DNA of 64,000 bases from assembly GCF_053574225.1 (NCBI RefSeq), contig NC_135611.1:51464001-51528000 (forward strand), in the 5' to 3' direction. Each line of letters opens with the position of its first letter. The first letter of the stretch is position 1. Under the pieces are notes generated by a model. That model was given only the letters and a program-made list of their open reading frames with translations, was not told the origin of the DNA and ran no database searches. The position numbers and the translations under genes are program-made. The stretch comes from Canis aureus. Lineage: Eukaryota > Chordata > Mammalia > Carnivora > Canidae. Positions 10,981 to 21,355 of the stretch are shown here, piece after piece.

Positions 10981-11717
10981 TTATAGTAAAACAAAACAAA
11001 GCAAAACAACAGCAACACAAACAGAAGGCTGACTTTGACAAGCCAGGTACCCTAATTCTAGCTTGATCACATGTGTGGCTGAGCCTTTTCAGACTGCACA
11101 ATATCAAAATATCACATAATTTATGGTCTCAAGTTTTTTTTTTTAATGATCAGAACAGAAAGAAAGGGTTGGAGGAGAGAAAGAAAGAAGGAGAATAGAG
11201 GAGGAGGAAATATTTCAATAAGTTTTTTAGAACAAAAAAGACAACTTGTAGATTTCTAAGAAACCAAATAAAAGCTAAAATAGGCAAATGGGAACTGGTA
11301 ATACAAGAATGGAGGCGATGTGGCTTGTGTGGCCATGTGTTGATACTGACTGTGGAGGACATGGGGCAAGAGTAGAAGTGTGTCCTCCCAAGACTCAGAT
11401 AGAATAGATAACTTTATAATATTGTGTGACTTTTTCAATTTCTCCACTTCACTACACAGGGTGACTTTAGATACTTATCTTACTTATTTATGGTTCTTTT
11501 AAATTATTAGGTCCAATATGATTTAAAAGTAGTGAGGGAAATAGATTAGCTAGGATTATATTTTTCTGGCTTTTCCTCCATATAAAAGAATGGTCATTCA
11601 TTTCAATGTAGACTACAGATACATAGCACTTAATATAGCAAATACTATTTTTAAGCCAAAATATTACCTGCTGCATTTTCATGTTTGGAATAAATAATGT
11701 CAATAAAAACAGTGACA
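10981..11717. other. Unassigned stretch, partly purine-rich
   Basis: An A/C-rich run lies near 10987-11022 (aaaacaaaacaaagcaaaac) and a GA-rich run near 11157-11210. No gene or transposable element is recognised. Several 60-90 codon antisense frames here have no supporting features. Confidence 0.4.
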
Positions 11718-11733
11718 CAAAAATTGAATTCCA

Positions 11734-11923
11734 GGGTAGCCCCGGTGGCTCGGCGGTCTAGCGTCACCTTCAGCCCAGGGCGTGATCCTGGAGACCCAGA
11801 ATCGAGTCCAACGTCGGGCTCCCTGCCTGGAGCCTGCTTCTCCCTCTGCCTGTGTCTCTGCCTCTCTCTCTCTCTCTCTGTCTGTCTCTTTCTCTCTGTC
11901 TCGAATAAATTAATAAAATCTTT
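11734..11923 (+). mobile_element. CAN-SINE, sense
   Basis: Complete copy with the variant head gggtagccccggtggctcgg and an expanded CT/TCTG run. A 16-bp perfect TSD caaaaattgaattcca lies at 11718-11733 and 11924-11939. The open frame over it is SINE-derived. Confidence 0.94.
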
Positions 11924-11939
11924 CAAAAATTGAATTCCA

Positions 11940-13239
11940 ATATTATGTCAGAAGAAGCAGATTAAACAAGTGACCTTGTTCCAAAGAAATCAAATGTAAA
12001 AGAAGTTTTTTCTAGAGGTATTATTTAGCTAAATGGTGGAATTTCTTTACAAATTTCAAGATAGAGTACAAATATTAATGTTACATTAGTTTTCTAAATA
12101 ATGGCAAGTGTTAATGCCTAGTAAACAAAAGAACACTGATTTCACCTGCACATACTGATATGGAAATTTTGTTTCTATATAACATATTATATGAAAATTT
12201 AATATCACTAAATTCTATGATAGGTTTTATGTGCCCCTGAAAATCCACTAAATTTCAGTTAGGAGGAGAGTATATGATATAATTGAAGAATTTAACAAAG
12301 CTATCACAAGAACATTATGCTCAAATTTTATTCTCACATTCTCTTCCTATCTGCAACCTCTGGATATATGGTAACTAACATATCTTAATGCATTTCTGTA
12401 TATCAATATTTTTATTAGGTTATTTCTTAAGATGACAGGTCCAAATAATAACTAGTGCTGAAAGAAAATACAAGAATCACCAATATTTTTTTCTTGACAT
12501 ACTTGCAGATGTATATATTTTTATGTTTATAACAGAAACTAATAAAGAAACATGCCCAGCTTATTATTTCTGGATTGATTACAGAAATAGCTACTACCCT
12601 TTTTGATGATGTGGAAGTTTATACATGTATTGATGAGGCAACAGCTGTGATAAATTACTTCAAGGAAATAACACTTTTCATTGCTTTTCTTTTTCCACTA
12701 CAGCTTGTGTTACGACATGAAATGTGCCTGGGCTTGTCTTTAGGGGGTGGAAGAACATGATCATGTGCAGAACATGGTGTGTGTGCTAACATCGAATATT
12801 CACCTATGCCCAAGGCATTACATTATATTATTGTTAATTTTCAATAAAAGGTGACACCTCACTTTTTTATATGCCTCTGCTGTATCTGCTTCTACTGCAG
12901 AATAACATAGTTGCCACTATCTTCTTTGTTTTTCATTCATTTTTCTTCCTTAATGCTATTATTGTATCTAAAGGCAAGATGGATTTGGTTAATTTCTCAT
13001 TGTTTAAGTAAGGTAATTAAAAACTATTTGTGTGTGTTGCATATCATGGTTTGTATAGGATGAGTATAATGACATGTACAAAGGTTGGTGGGTATTCATT
13101 ACAGCACTTATCACATTTTATATTATTTATCATCAATGACTCCTTCCACTCCTTCCTCTGGTCTTCACTGAATAAGTAGCACCATCAAGGAATGGCTCAT
13201 GGCAAGAACATGGAAGTCAGAATCAATTTATCTTTTCCC
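11940..13239. other. Unassigned AT-rich stretch
   Basis: Roughly 1.3 kb with no recognised element. A 61-codon sense frame at 12575-12760 lacks any recognisable motif or coding context. Confidence 0.4.
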
Positions 13240-13915
13240 TTTGTCCTTCTTATCATTATGTCCTGGGTCCTATCTCCAAAATATATCTTGGATTTTTCTA
13301 CTTCTATCTACTATCTCTACCATCATCTTTCTCTTAAATAAAAACAATATTTGTATTTTTATTGTCCCTACCAAAAGCAGTCAGATGAATCTCTTGAATA
13401 AAGAATAAAGGCATGTCATTTCCTTCTTAAAACCTCTTAATGGCTTTCTGTTGCTCACAAAGGGAAATCCAACCTGCAGGGCTGCATGACCTTGTTCTAA
13501 TTTGTCCTTCAACTTTATCCCATGCTCAGCAACACTGTTCTCCATGCTCCATTACATTGGCTTCTTCTCTGTGTTTCTGGAATAAGTCAGTCTTTCTGAA
13601 TTTGGCACCTGCCATTCACTCTGCCTGGAACATGCTTCCCTCATATCTTCACAAGGTTCACTCATCCTTTGGATAGTACTTCAAATGTCATCTTCACATA
13701 AAGTCTTCCATGACTGCCTTAATTAAGTAGTCTCCCCAGTCACCATCTCATTACTTTGTTATTGCCATCATTCATATTACCAGTTTAATTGTTCATTTGC
13801 TATTTACTAGGATGTGAGCCTTAATAGAGCAAGTACTTTGCCTTTTTGTATTTGGATTAATCAAATGCCTGGCATAGAGAAAGTGCTCCATATATAGCAA
13901 CTGAATCAATAAATA
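13240..13915 (+). mobile_element. L2 LINE, long 3' portion, sense
   Basis: Follows the L2 3' region in order: cctcttaatggctttctgtt, aaatccaacctgcagggctgc, ctctgcctggaacatgcttcc, tcaaatgtcatcttcacat, gtcttccatgactgcc, gtctccccagtcacc, ggatgtgagcc, tgcctggcatagagaaagtgc, and the terminal caataaata. The 69- and 78-codon frames here are L2 remnants. Confidence 0.88.
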
Positions 13916-14424
13916 TAACACTCTCCTTACCAGAATCTCCACTTCTCATTTTTGTAATTCCAATGTCTAGTGAATGAGAGAACATGCTACAAATGCTGAA
14001 TGAAGTGAATGAGAAACCTTAAATCTTTTATTGTCATCATGACTGCCACCCAGAAAAACCTTTGTTCATAAAGATTTGCGTACAATAACTAGACTAAAAA
14101 AAAAAAATGTTGAAGTCATTCATCTGACATTGACTCAATGTCCATCAAGTGCTAGAAAGAGCACAGGGCCATTTGGATTGTGAGTGCAGAACAGAGAATA
14201 CCGTCTTCTAACTTTTTCATAATCCTATAAATGTGGAACACACACATTTCACCAAGGCATTTGGCAGTATCTTTTATTATATCATATTTCTGCATATATT
14301 CTAATAATTCTAATTCTAATATGCAGAAATATGGGTTGGATAGTGCTCTGCTAATGGATCTGGCATCATAATGTGGTTAGATGAAGAGTTCTAAGAGCAT
14401 TGAGCATGTTCAACAGCTAATTCA
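13916..14424. other. Unassigned stretch with a perfect hairpin
   Basis: Contains an A13 run near 14097 and a perfect 15-bp inverted repeat at 14283-14333 (listed separately). Part near 14120-14200 faintly resembles an antisense L2 or MIR but is not assignable. Confidence 0.4.
14283..14333. repeat. Perfect 15-bp inverted repeat, 21-bp loop
   Basis: Arm catatttctgcatat at 14283-14297 pairs exactly with atatgcagaaatatg at 14319-14333. The loop is itself repetitive (ctaataattc/taattc). Confidence 0.9.
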
Positions 14425-14525
14425 ATGCAGCAAATATTTGTTAAGCAGCTCCTGCCAGCCAAGTACTGAGCGTGCACCAGAAAAATAAAATAATTATCTG
14501 TGGCCTCTTACCTAGAAGGCTACAT
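14425..14525 (-). mobile_element. L2 3' end fragment, antisense
   Basis: Reads gcagcaaatatttgttaagc, agctcctgccagccaagtac, then agaaaaataaaata, matching the antisense L2 terminus. Confidence 0.6.
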
Positions 14526-14689
14526 AAGTTTTCCAGTGACTAATCACAGATCTATGCCCTGTACTATTGACACCATTTTAAAAATGAATACATTAGGTGA
14601 ATGTATAGAGAGTATACTTCTATCAGTGTCATATGAGAATTGTAGGAAAAGACGACAATAATAAGCAATAAATAAAGCAAGATTCAAAA

Positions 14690-15385
14690 GGTGGTAACTG
14701 TCTAGAAGGCTGGGATGAATTCTTTGAATGGAATTTAACTCAGATAAACATAAGGTCCTACGTTTAAGTTCAAAATACCAATCATGTATTGACAAAATGG
14801 AGATGACAATGGAATATGGATCCTCATAAAAATTGCAATGACATTTTAATCGACAGTAATCTTGGTAAATATATATTGTGATACAGCTAAGGGTGGAAAC
14901 TTGTTTGGCCTTCTGGTGCATTTACAAGGGAGTAATCAGTCCAGTGCCAGTCAGACTATATTCAGAATATTATGTTCAGAAGTGAGTGCTGCACTATAAG
15001 AAAACATGCAGTGGAATCAGCCAAGATGATGATGAGAATTCTTGCTGTTATAACACTTGGAATTGCTAAAAGACTTACACTTTCAAAGAATCTGCACAGG
15101 AAGCTGGAGTACATTAAGAAATGGTGGGGTGAATGGTGGGGTAGGAGGGAAATGACAACTGTCTTTAAATATTAAAGAGCAGGTATATGGAAGAAATTTT
15201 ATATCACTTATATATCACTCCAGGACAAAGAACTAGGAAACTACAGAGAGATTTTGATCAATTACATTAAGGGCCAACAAACAATAGCTCTATGTCCTGA
15301 GAAAGCTGAAGCATCTCACAGGGAAATGAGTTTTCCACCAAAGGCTGCTGGGATATCCTCTTCACAAAGGTATCATACCGGAATT
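14690..15385 (+). mobile_element. Ancient CR1/L3-like LINE fragment, sense
   Basis: Ordered matches to the L3/CR1 reverse-transcriptase C-terminal region: ggaatttaactcagataaac, aaggtcctacgtttaagttc, cagactatattcagaatatt, tgttcagaagtgagtgctgc, aggaagctggagtacatt, gacaactgtctttaaatatt, aaagaactaggaaact. These elements are among the oldest still readable in mammalian genomes. The 125-codon antisense frame at 14544-14921 and the 67-codon sense frame at 14972-15175 are by-products of this element and its edges. Many indels; no coding capacity. Confidence 0.65.
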
Positions 15386-15484
15386 TGAACAATGGATAAG
15401 TGAGGGATTAAAAAAGATTCTAGACCCTAAGAGTTTGATCATCTGTGATATAACAAAAAGAGATATAAAAAATTAGTAAGGGTA

Positions 15485-15627
15485 GGGCAGCCCGGGTGGC
15501 TCAGCGATTTCGCACCCCCTCTGGCCCAGGGCCTGATCCTGGGGCCCTGGGAACGAGTCCCATGTCAGGCTCCCTGCATGGAGCCTGCTTCTCTCTAATA
15601 AATAAATAAATAAAATATTTAAAAAAA
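15485..15627 (+). mobile_element. CAN-SINE lacking most of the CT-rich middle
   Basis: The head (gggcagcccgggtggctcag) and B-box region are present. The element jumps from ggagcctgcttctct straight to aataaataaataaataaa, losing the usual CT-rich stretch. TSDs of about 14 bp (taataagggta-like, one mismatch) lie at 15471-15484 and 15628-15641. Confidence 0.9.
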
Positions 15628-15646
15628 AAATAGGAAGGGTAAAGTT

Positions 15647-15683
15647 TCATTCATTCATTCATTCATTCATTCATTCATTCATC
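15647..15683. repeat. (ATTC)n microsatellite
   Basis: Nine perfect or near-perfect ATTC units. They sit at the 3' terminus of an antisense L2, where tcattcattc is part of the ancestral sequence and has expanded. Confidence 0.93.
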
Positions 15684-15785
15684 TAATACCTGCTATTGCT
15701 AGGCACTGTCATTCGTACCACGGACACATGAGTGAATTTAAATAGGCAAAATTCTGACCTTTGTGAAGCTTGCATCCTAGATGGC
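15684..15785 (-). mobile_element. L2 fragment, antisense
   Basis: ctaatacctgctattgctag, gcactgtcattcgtacc, then gaccttTgtgaagcttgcatcctagatgg follow the antisense L2 3' region. The microsatellite before it is the same element's end. Confidence 0.65.
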
Positions 15786-16687
15786 TTAGAACAAAAAGTC
15801 TACTTAGTGCTAGTATGAGGCAAAGCCAATCATGTGTGTGTGTGTGTTTTTTTTTCATGTGTGTTTTTTTAATTGGAAATTATTATGGATATAGCCATTT
15901 GCATAAGCTACAATAACTGCTCTAGTGCCTTCTGCCTTTATAACTGTTGTGTTTTCTCCCTTCCTCTCTAATCTATTGCTTTGCTCATCACCATTGCAAA
16001 ATAGCAATTTATAATTACTTGTTTATACATCATATTTATTAATAAAATATATTTTGCTATTTACTAAAGTATTAGATCTTAATGTGTTTTCTTGGATTTG
16101 AGTCTCTGCACACTAAAATTTTCTACTTTTAAAATTATAAAATATAGGTTTACTATTAAAATTTAAAATTATAGATAAGCATAAAAGTTATAAGATGTAT
16201 ATATTGCTGATCTTTCAATAGAATGATCTATGTATATATACAAATACAGATTCAGACATATTTTTCCAAATCTGATGGCACGTCTGCAGCTTTGTATTTT
16301 ATTACATTACTAAAATTATTAGAACACTAGTCTTTTTGGAGTTGATTTAATCTCTTTGTTAGAATTTTAGCTATCATCAACTTTGTGGGCTATCTTTAGG
16401 TTTAAGAAGATATAACAAGCTATCATCATCAAATGACACTTAAAAAAACATGCTGTGTTGGGTATCTGGTACATAAAAACATTAAGTATAAAGAATTTCC
16501 ATATTTAGATCAATTGATGAACATCAAGTCAGTGACAACAGGGAATGTTTTGTGGATAGAATGGCTGTCTTCTCTATATCAACAGGAAAAAAAACTCTAA
16601 AACTATATACTTAATGATTCCTTATTGATATAAACATACCTAGAACTTATTTATACTTTTGACCTCTGTCAATTGATGGGAGTTAAG
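15786..16687. other. Unassigned AT-rich stretch
   Basis: A short GT run and T-run at 15833-15872. Otherwise I see no recognisable feature across about 900 bp. Confidence 0.4.
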
Positions 16688-16695
16688 ACTTTCCA

Positions 16696-16883
16696 GGGCA
16701 GCCCGGGTGGCTCAGCGGTTTAGTGCCGCTTGTGGCCCAGGGCGTGATCCTGGAGACTCGGGATCGAGTCCCACATCAGGCTCCCTGAATGGAGCCTGGT
16801 TCTCCCTCTGCCTGTGTCTCTGCCTCTGTCTCTCTCTCTCCTCTCTCGATTAAATAAATAAAACCTTTAAAAAAAAAAAAAAA
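16696..16883 (+). mobile_element. CAN-SINE, sense
   Basis: Complete copy starting gggcagcccgggtggctcag. The TSD is 8 bp, actttcca, at 16688-16695 and 16884-16891. It ends in a pure A-run. Confidence 0.93.
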
Positions 16884-16891
16884 ACTTTCCA

Positions 16892-17164
16892 AACTTTAAA
16901 TTTTCTGATAACTTAGCAAAATTTGAGAAAATATCACAAAGTTGTTCAGAACAAAGAACTCAGCATAATGAAAACCTGTGTGGGCACTTATTTAAAATAT
17001 AAAATATTTTATGCTTAATAACATAAAATAACCCCAGTATAAAATGGTTACATTTGTAAGGCAGCCCCACAGTATCTACCTGAACATTGTAAACAGATAC
17101 TCTAGAAACCTATACTTGTAATATTTTGGATACTGGTGAGTTGGGCCATAGTTATTTGATCAAA
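16892..17164. other. Unassigned AT-rich stretch
   Basis: Nothing recognised between two SINEs of opposite orientation. Confidence 0.4.
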
Positions 17165-17180
17165 AGATAAATAAATTCTT

Positions 17181-17226
17181 TTTTTTTTTGAAGATTTTAT
17201 TTATTTATTAATGAGGGACACACAGA

Positions 17227-17267
<41 letters not shown>

Positions 17268-17412
17268 CGAGAGAGCGAGAGAGGCAGAGACACAGGCAGA
17301 GGGAGAAGCAGGCTCCATGCAGGGAGCCTGACATGGGACTCGATCCCAGGACTCCAGGATCATGCCCCAGGCCAAAGGCAGGCGCTAAACTGCTGAGCCA
17401 CCCAGGGATCCC
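17181..17412 (-). mobile_element. CAN-SINE with expanded (GT)n(GA)n, antisense
   Basis: Antisense copy lengthened by a compound microsatellite at about 17226-17282 (GT units, then GA units with GAGC variants). TSDs based on agataaattctt lie at 17165-17180 and 17413-17424; the left copy carries an extra aata. The two open frames here read through the repeat. Confidence 0.93.
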
Positions 17413-17424
17413 AGATAAATTCTT

Positions 17425-17993
17425 ATATTGATTTTTTTATCAGTCCTTTCTACTCAGGCCCCTGAAAGAAACCACTAATATTCCTAAATCTATCATCTGC
17501 ATTCCATAATTGCTTAATTCTATTTCTTTCAACTCAGGGAATCCTAACTTTTTCACATATATGCCATAAGACACTAATTTTACATATGTGCCATAAAACA
17601 CTAATTCCTTGATTACTTTATCTACCCTGAAACTCTTGTAAGCCTTTCTACGATTTTAGGGTGCTTAGCAGAATTGGATATTTCATGAAGGGAAGCAGTA
17701 TGATTTTAAGCAAAGATTGGAAAGTAATTTTTTTTCTTTTTTTTTCTTGCAGGTAAACGTCATTCTAGATTTTTTTGGTCTTTTAGGTAAAAATATTCCA
17801 CTAAACTACTGCCTTCAAAGAATAGGACTTAATGACTCTCAGCCTTGTTCTCAAATAAGCACAATTTAAATTAGTTTTCCCCAAATGCATTACTCTATAA
17901 CTTTAAGCTTGATATTAGATATAATGATTTTTCAGTACATAAATACAAAGGCTGTGGCACTTATACAACCATGTAATTTTCTTAGCCTCTAGA
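17425..17993. other. Unassigned stretch with tandem duplication and splice-like motif
   Basis: Contains an imperfect 27-bp tandem duplication (17555-17607) and a strong polypyrimidine-CAG-GTAAAC motif at about 17725-17758, both treated separately. No exon could be defined. Confidence 0.45.
17555..17607. repeat. Imperfect 27-bp tandem duplication
   Basis: Copy one at 17555-17580 (acatatatgccataagac...) and copy two at 17582-17607 differ at three positions, separated by one t. Confidence 0.85.
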
Positions 17994-18300
17994 ATAGGAC
18001 TGCCCAATAGAAGTAAGACCCAAGCCACAAATGTGAGCTATTTATATAATTTTTAGTTTTCTAGTAGCCAAATTGAAAAAGTTAAAATAAAACAGATGAA
18101 ATTTGTTTTAGTATTTCATGTATACCCAAAATATTATATTTGCAATATTTAATCAACATAGAAAATATTAATAGGATATCATATATTCTGTTTTTCATAC
18201 CAAGTTTCCAAAATGTGCATATTTTACAATTACATCATAATGCAATTCCAGCCAGCCATGTGTAGCCAAGAACTACCTCCCTGGAAGGCACAGTTCTACA
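17994..18300 (+). mobile_element. Old hAT-type non-autonomous DNA transposon (family not assigned)
   Basis: Begins with actgcccaatagaagtaa, continues ttttctagtagccaaattg, aaaacagatgaaatttg, caaaatattatatttgc, cataccaagtttccaaaatg, and ends with tgtagccaagaacta and ggcacagttc. This follows a common mammalian MER-type element whose termini contain 'tgtccaatag' in inverted orientation. Exact subfamily and ends need a library search. Confidence 0.65.
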
Positions 18301-18482
18301 GCTGAGGTGTCAGGCCATGTGTTGGCAGAAAGTTTAGAGCTAGTACAGTCTACATTCTCATCTTACTATATTACTAAGACTCTCCGCTCCTTAAATTCTG
18401 AATATAAATTAATCTATTAAAATGTCACCATAATTATAGATTTACAACCACTTATATTAATTTTTGTTTTAAAATTATGGGG

Positions 18483-18688
18483 TGGGGGGGATGCCTGGGA
18501 GGCTCAGCAGTTTAGCACCTGCCTTTGGCCCAGGGCATGATCCTGGGGTCCTGAGATCAAGTCCCACATCGGGCTCCCTGCATGGAGCCTGCTTCTCCCT
18601 CTGCCTGTGTTTCTGCCATTCTCTCTCTCTGTGTTTCTCATGAATAAATAACTATAAAATCTTTTTAAAAAATTAAAAAATGAAAAAT
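18483..18688 (+). mobile_element. CAN-SINE, sense
   Basis: Head begins gatgcctgggaggctcag after a G-run. The tail is aataaataactataaaatc followed by an extended A/T-rich run. TSD aaaattatgggg lies at 18471-18482 and 18689-18700. Confidence 0.92.
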
Positions 18689-18700
18689 AAAATTATGGGG

Positions 18701-19443
18701 GGGGAATACATTTGGTTTCCCACCAGTTATGTGCTCCAATGACCGTTACCACAAAATGAAGTAAATTCCTAATTCCTAATGTTTCTAATAACTTTAATTA
18801 AAACATGCCACTTTAAAGGTAACATACATGACTCTAGGATGGCCAGCGTGTTTGGTTTACTAATAACAGGAAGGCTCGACCCCATTCATATGAAGCTGGA
18901 ACAATATAATTCAAATGATTTAATACCTTTGAAAGAACAAAGTACAGAAATATTTACATAACATAACACCATAGGTGGACTATCCATCTTAACCTAATGC
19001 TAAGAATGACAAAGGGGAGATAAACCAGCATAATATATCTTATTTATTTTCCAATAATACAGCTGGGACATTCCATACAGCTAACTTCTTTAACCTGTCA
19101 GGAAGAGTAACCTATCTGTATTGAATTTCCCCCAGCACATATTGAATGAATAAATTGTGAGAATATGTTTGAGCACTTCTTTTAGAAACAACTATATTTC
19201 TTTATGTTAATTTTTAGTGAGAAACCACCAAATCCCATTTCAACCCCCCCCAAAAAAGTAAATAATTAAAAAAAATGAAGATCGGGTGGGGGATGGTGTG
19301 AACTTACTAGTATGTTATAAACATGATTTCCAAGCCTCCAGGATAAATTCACAGCTTTCCAGGAAATCACAGGAAAGTCAATGTAAAAAGTATTGTATTT
19401 TTTGTCAATAAATCCTATTTGTTTTTAAATATTTTATTAAATA
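18701..19443. other. Unassigned AT-rich stretch
   Basis: A 60-codon sense frame at 18779-18961 shows nothing recognisable. A short C8-A6 patch lies near 19244. No element called. Confidence 0.4.
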
Positions 19444-19453
19444 TAAATGTTGA

Positions 19454-19547
19454 ACTTGATGGGATGAGCAGTGGGTGTTATATGTTGGCAAATCAAACTT
19501 AAATAAAAACAAATATAAAAAATAAAATAAGATAAAATAAAAAAATC
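19454..19547 (+). mobile_element. 94-bp carnivore L1 3' terminus
   Basis: Only the last bases of the L1 3' UTR are present (cttgatgggatgagcagtgg, gtgttatatgttggcaaat), followed by an A/T-rich tail. A perfect 10-bp TSD taaatgttga lies at 19444-19453 and 19548-19557, so this extreme 5' truncation happened at insertion. Confidence 0.88.
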
Positions 19548-19692
19548 TAAATGTTGAGAGTACTATTTATATCAGACAGCTATGTTCAAAGAAAGTTTTC
19601 AAGGCAAACATAAAACAAGTTATCTTAGGAGTCACATTACAAGATCCAAAGATTAGAATTTGTTAGATTGAGGATGTGATGACTGATATCAT

Positions 19693-19749
19693 AAAACAGG
19701 CCGATTAAAAAAAAGAAAAAACAAAAAAAACAAAAAAAAACAGGCCGAT
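19693..19749 (+). mobile_element. Poly(A)-only insertion flanked by a 13-bp duplication
   Basis: The 13-mer aaaacaggccgat occurs at 19693-19705 and again at 19737-19749. Between them lie only about 31 bases of A-runs with isolated g and c. No SINE or L1 body is present. This is the footprint expected of target-primed reverse transcription that stopped within the tail. Confidence 0.8.
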
Positions 19750-21094
19750 CAGGGTAAAGTCCAAGAGATCTGCTAGGGCAAGGAGGACCAGACAGCTCTC
19801 AGATGTCTCCAGCTATGGGACATTGGGCAAGAGAGGTCAAGCACAGGTCTGATGATCATGGTTAGAAACTGAGATCAGGAGATCAGGAACCAAGGCAGGA
19901 ATGAAGCACCAGAGTCAGGGTATTTCCTGTGCTGGACCAGAGCTGGGCTGCAGGATGTGGGCAGACCTGATACCATAGGCCCAATGCAGCAAAAGGAACA
20001 AGAGAAAGGATGAAGGGCAAAGGAGATACCAAGACCGTCAACATTTAAAAAGAAATGTCAAAATAGAATTTAAAATGGAGACTTTTTAAATACAAAAATT
20101 TCTTTGAGAATCCTTCATTTTTCCCTCTAGAAAAAAAGTGAATTTAAGATGAAGAATCCTATTTCCCTTATGTTTCACATATTATTTGCCACTTCTTATC
20201 AACAATGTAACAATTATCTGAGGAATAGTTTTCACTCTAGAATCCAGAAGAGTAGGCCAAACAAATTAAAACTAAAAACTCCTCACGATTAAAAAAAAAA
20301 AAAAAAAAAAAGGCTCTGAAAATGCACAAATGATCTTGGTCAACAGGGATAAGGCACTCATTCAATCAGTACTGACTGGGGGCTTCCCAGGTGTAAGGGC
20401 CCCTATGGATTACCGTGGTCCAGTGTGATGGGTCAACAGCAAATTGAGTACAACAGAACTGTAACTTCAGCCTCTAGCCTAGTAACTCCAAGGTAGAGGC
20501 AAATGGGAGAGGTAACAGGGGAAGAGGAAATAAACAGGGAAATGAAGAGAGGAGGGGCAAGGGGGAAGAGGAACTAGCCCTCAGCAGATGCCTGGGGGTG
20601 GGGGTTGGGGGGTGGACAAGACAAAAAAAGCAGAGAGAAGATGGAGCTGAGAACTGTACACGTACATGCAAGTATGCGAGGGGCAGGCGCAGCCCTGCCT
20701 GCATCATGTCCCCAGAAGTATAAGACATCACTCTTTTCAGGGGTAGAGTTCACAACTACATGCATGTAAAATTCTTAGCCTGGAGACTTCTCTAACGTGG
20801 CAAACGGTAATGCTGCAGACTCATAAATCATAAAAGTTCGTAAGAAAGTTAGTAAATCTTATTAAGTACGTTATGAGTAGACTATCTTCCTCAAACAAAA
20901 CAAATGGGTGACATAAACAATAAGCTTGCTAATTGTAAGAGAAAACAGGCAGTGTAAAATATAGAAGAGCCAAGCACTTCTGGCAAACTTGATGGGTCAG
21001 AATGATGCCTAGTATCGGAAGAGGCAGCTCTTCAAATTCTCCACAGATAAACATCCTACACAAGGGCTAGTGAGCACACATGATAACCTTGGCT
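19750..21094. other. Unassigned stretch, moderately GC-rich with purine and A-runs
   Basis: Purine-rich around 20505-20640, including a G/GT-rich patch at 20590-20615. An A21 run lies near 20290-20310. Overlapping antisense frames at 20474-20765 are low-complexity, Pro/Leu/Ser-rich reads of the purine tract. No gene supported. Confidence 0.4.
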
Positions 21095-21355
21095 GTAAGA
21101 ATAATGATGATGAAGGTGATTATATTTCTATTGTTATATTCATGCCTGAGCCCCATGCCAGGTACTTTTTACATCATTACCCACAAGAAGCCTGAAAACC
21201 TGGGTTTGGCATCCTCTTTGTGTACATAAGCAAACAGAGGCACAGAGTCTCCCTAATATGACCACGATTATACAGCAATAAAAGTGAGATATAAGGATTA
21301 AGTCCAAATGTGTCTGGTTTCAAAACTAGGTCTCTCCACCTACGCTGGACTCTAA
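21095..21355 (-). mobile_element. MIR SINE, antisense
   Basis: Antisense MIR words in order: catgccaggtactttttaca, gcaaacagaggcacagagtc, cctaatatgaccacgatta, tacagcaataaaagtgagat, ctggtttcaaaactaggtc. It is longer than most MIRs in the window. Confidence 0.75.

Noticed and set aside
14544..14921. 125-codon antisense frame
   Set aside because: Lies partly over a CR1/L3-like LINE in the opposite sense; no protein features.
15647..15683. Regular repeats as a possible CRISPR-like array
   Set aside because: It is a tetranucleotide microsatellite at an L2 end, without spacers; CRISPR arrays are not expected in mammalian DNA.
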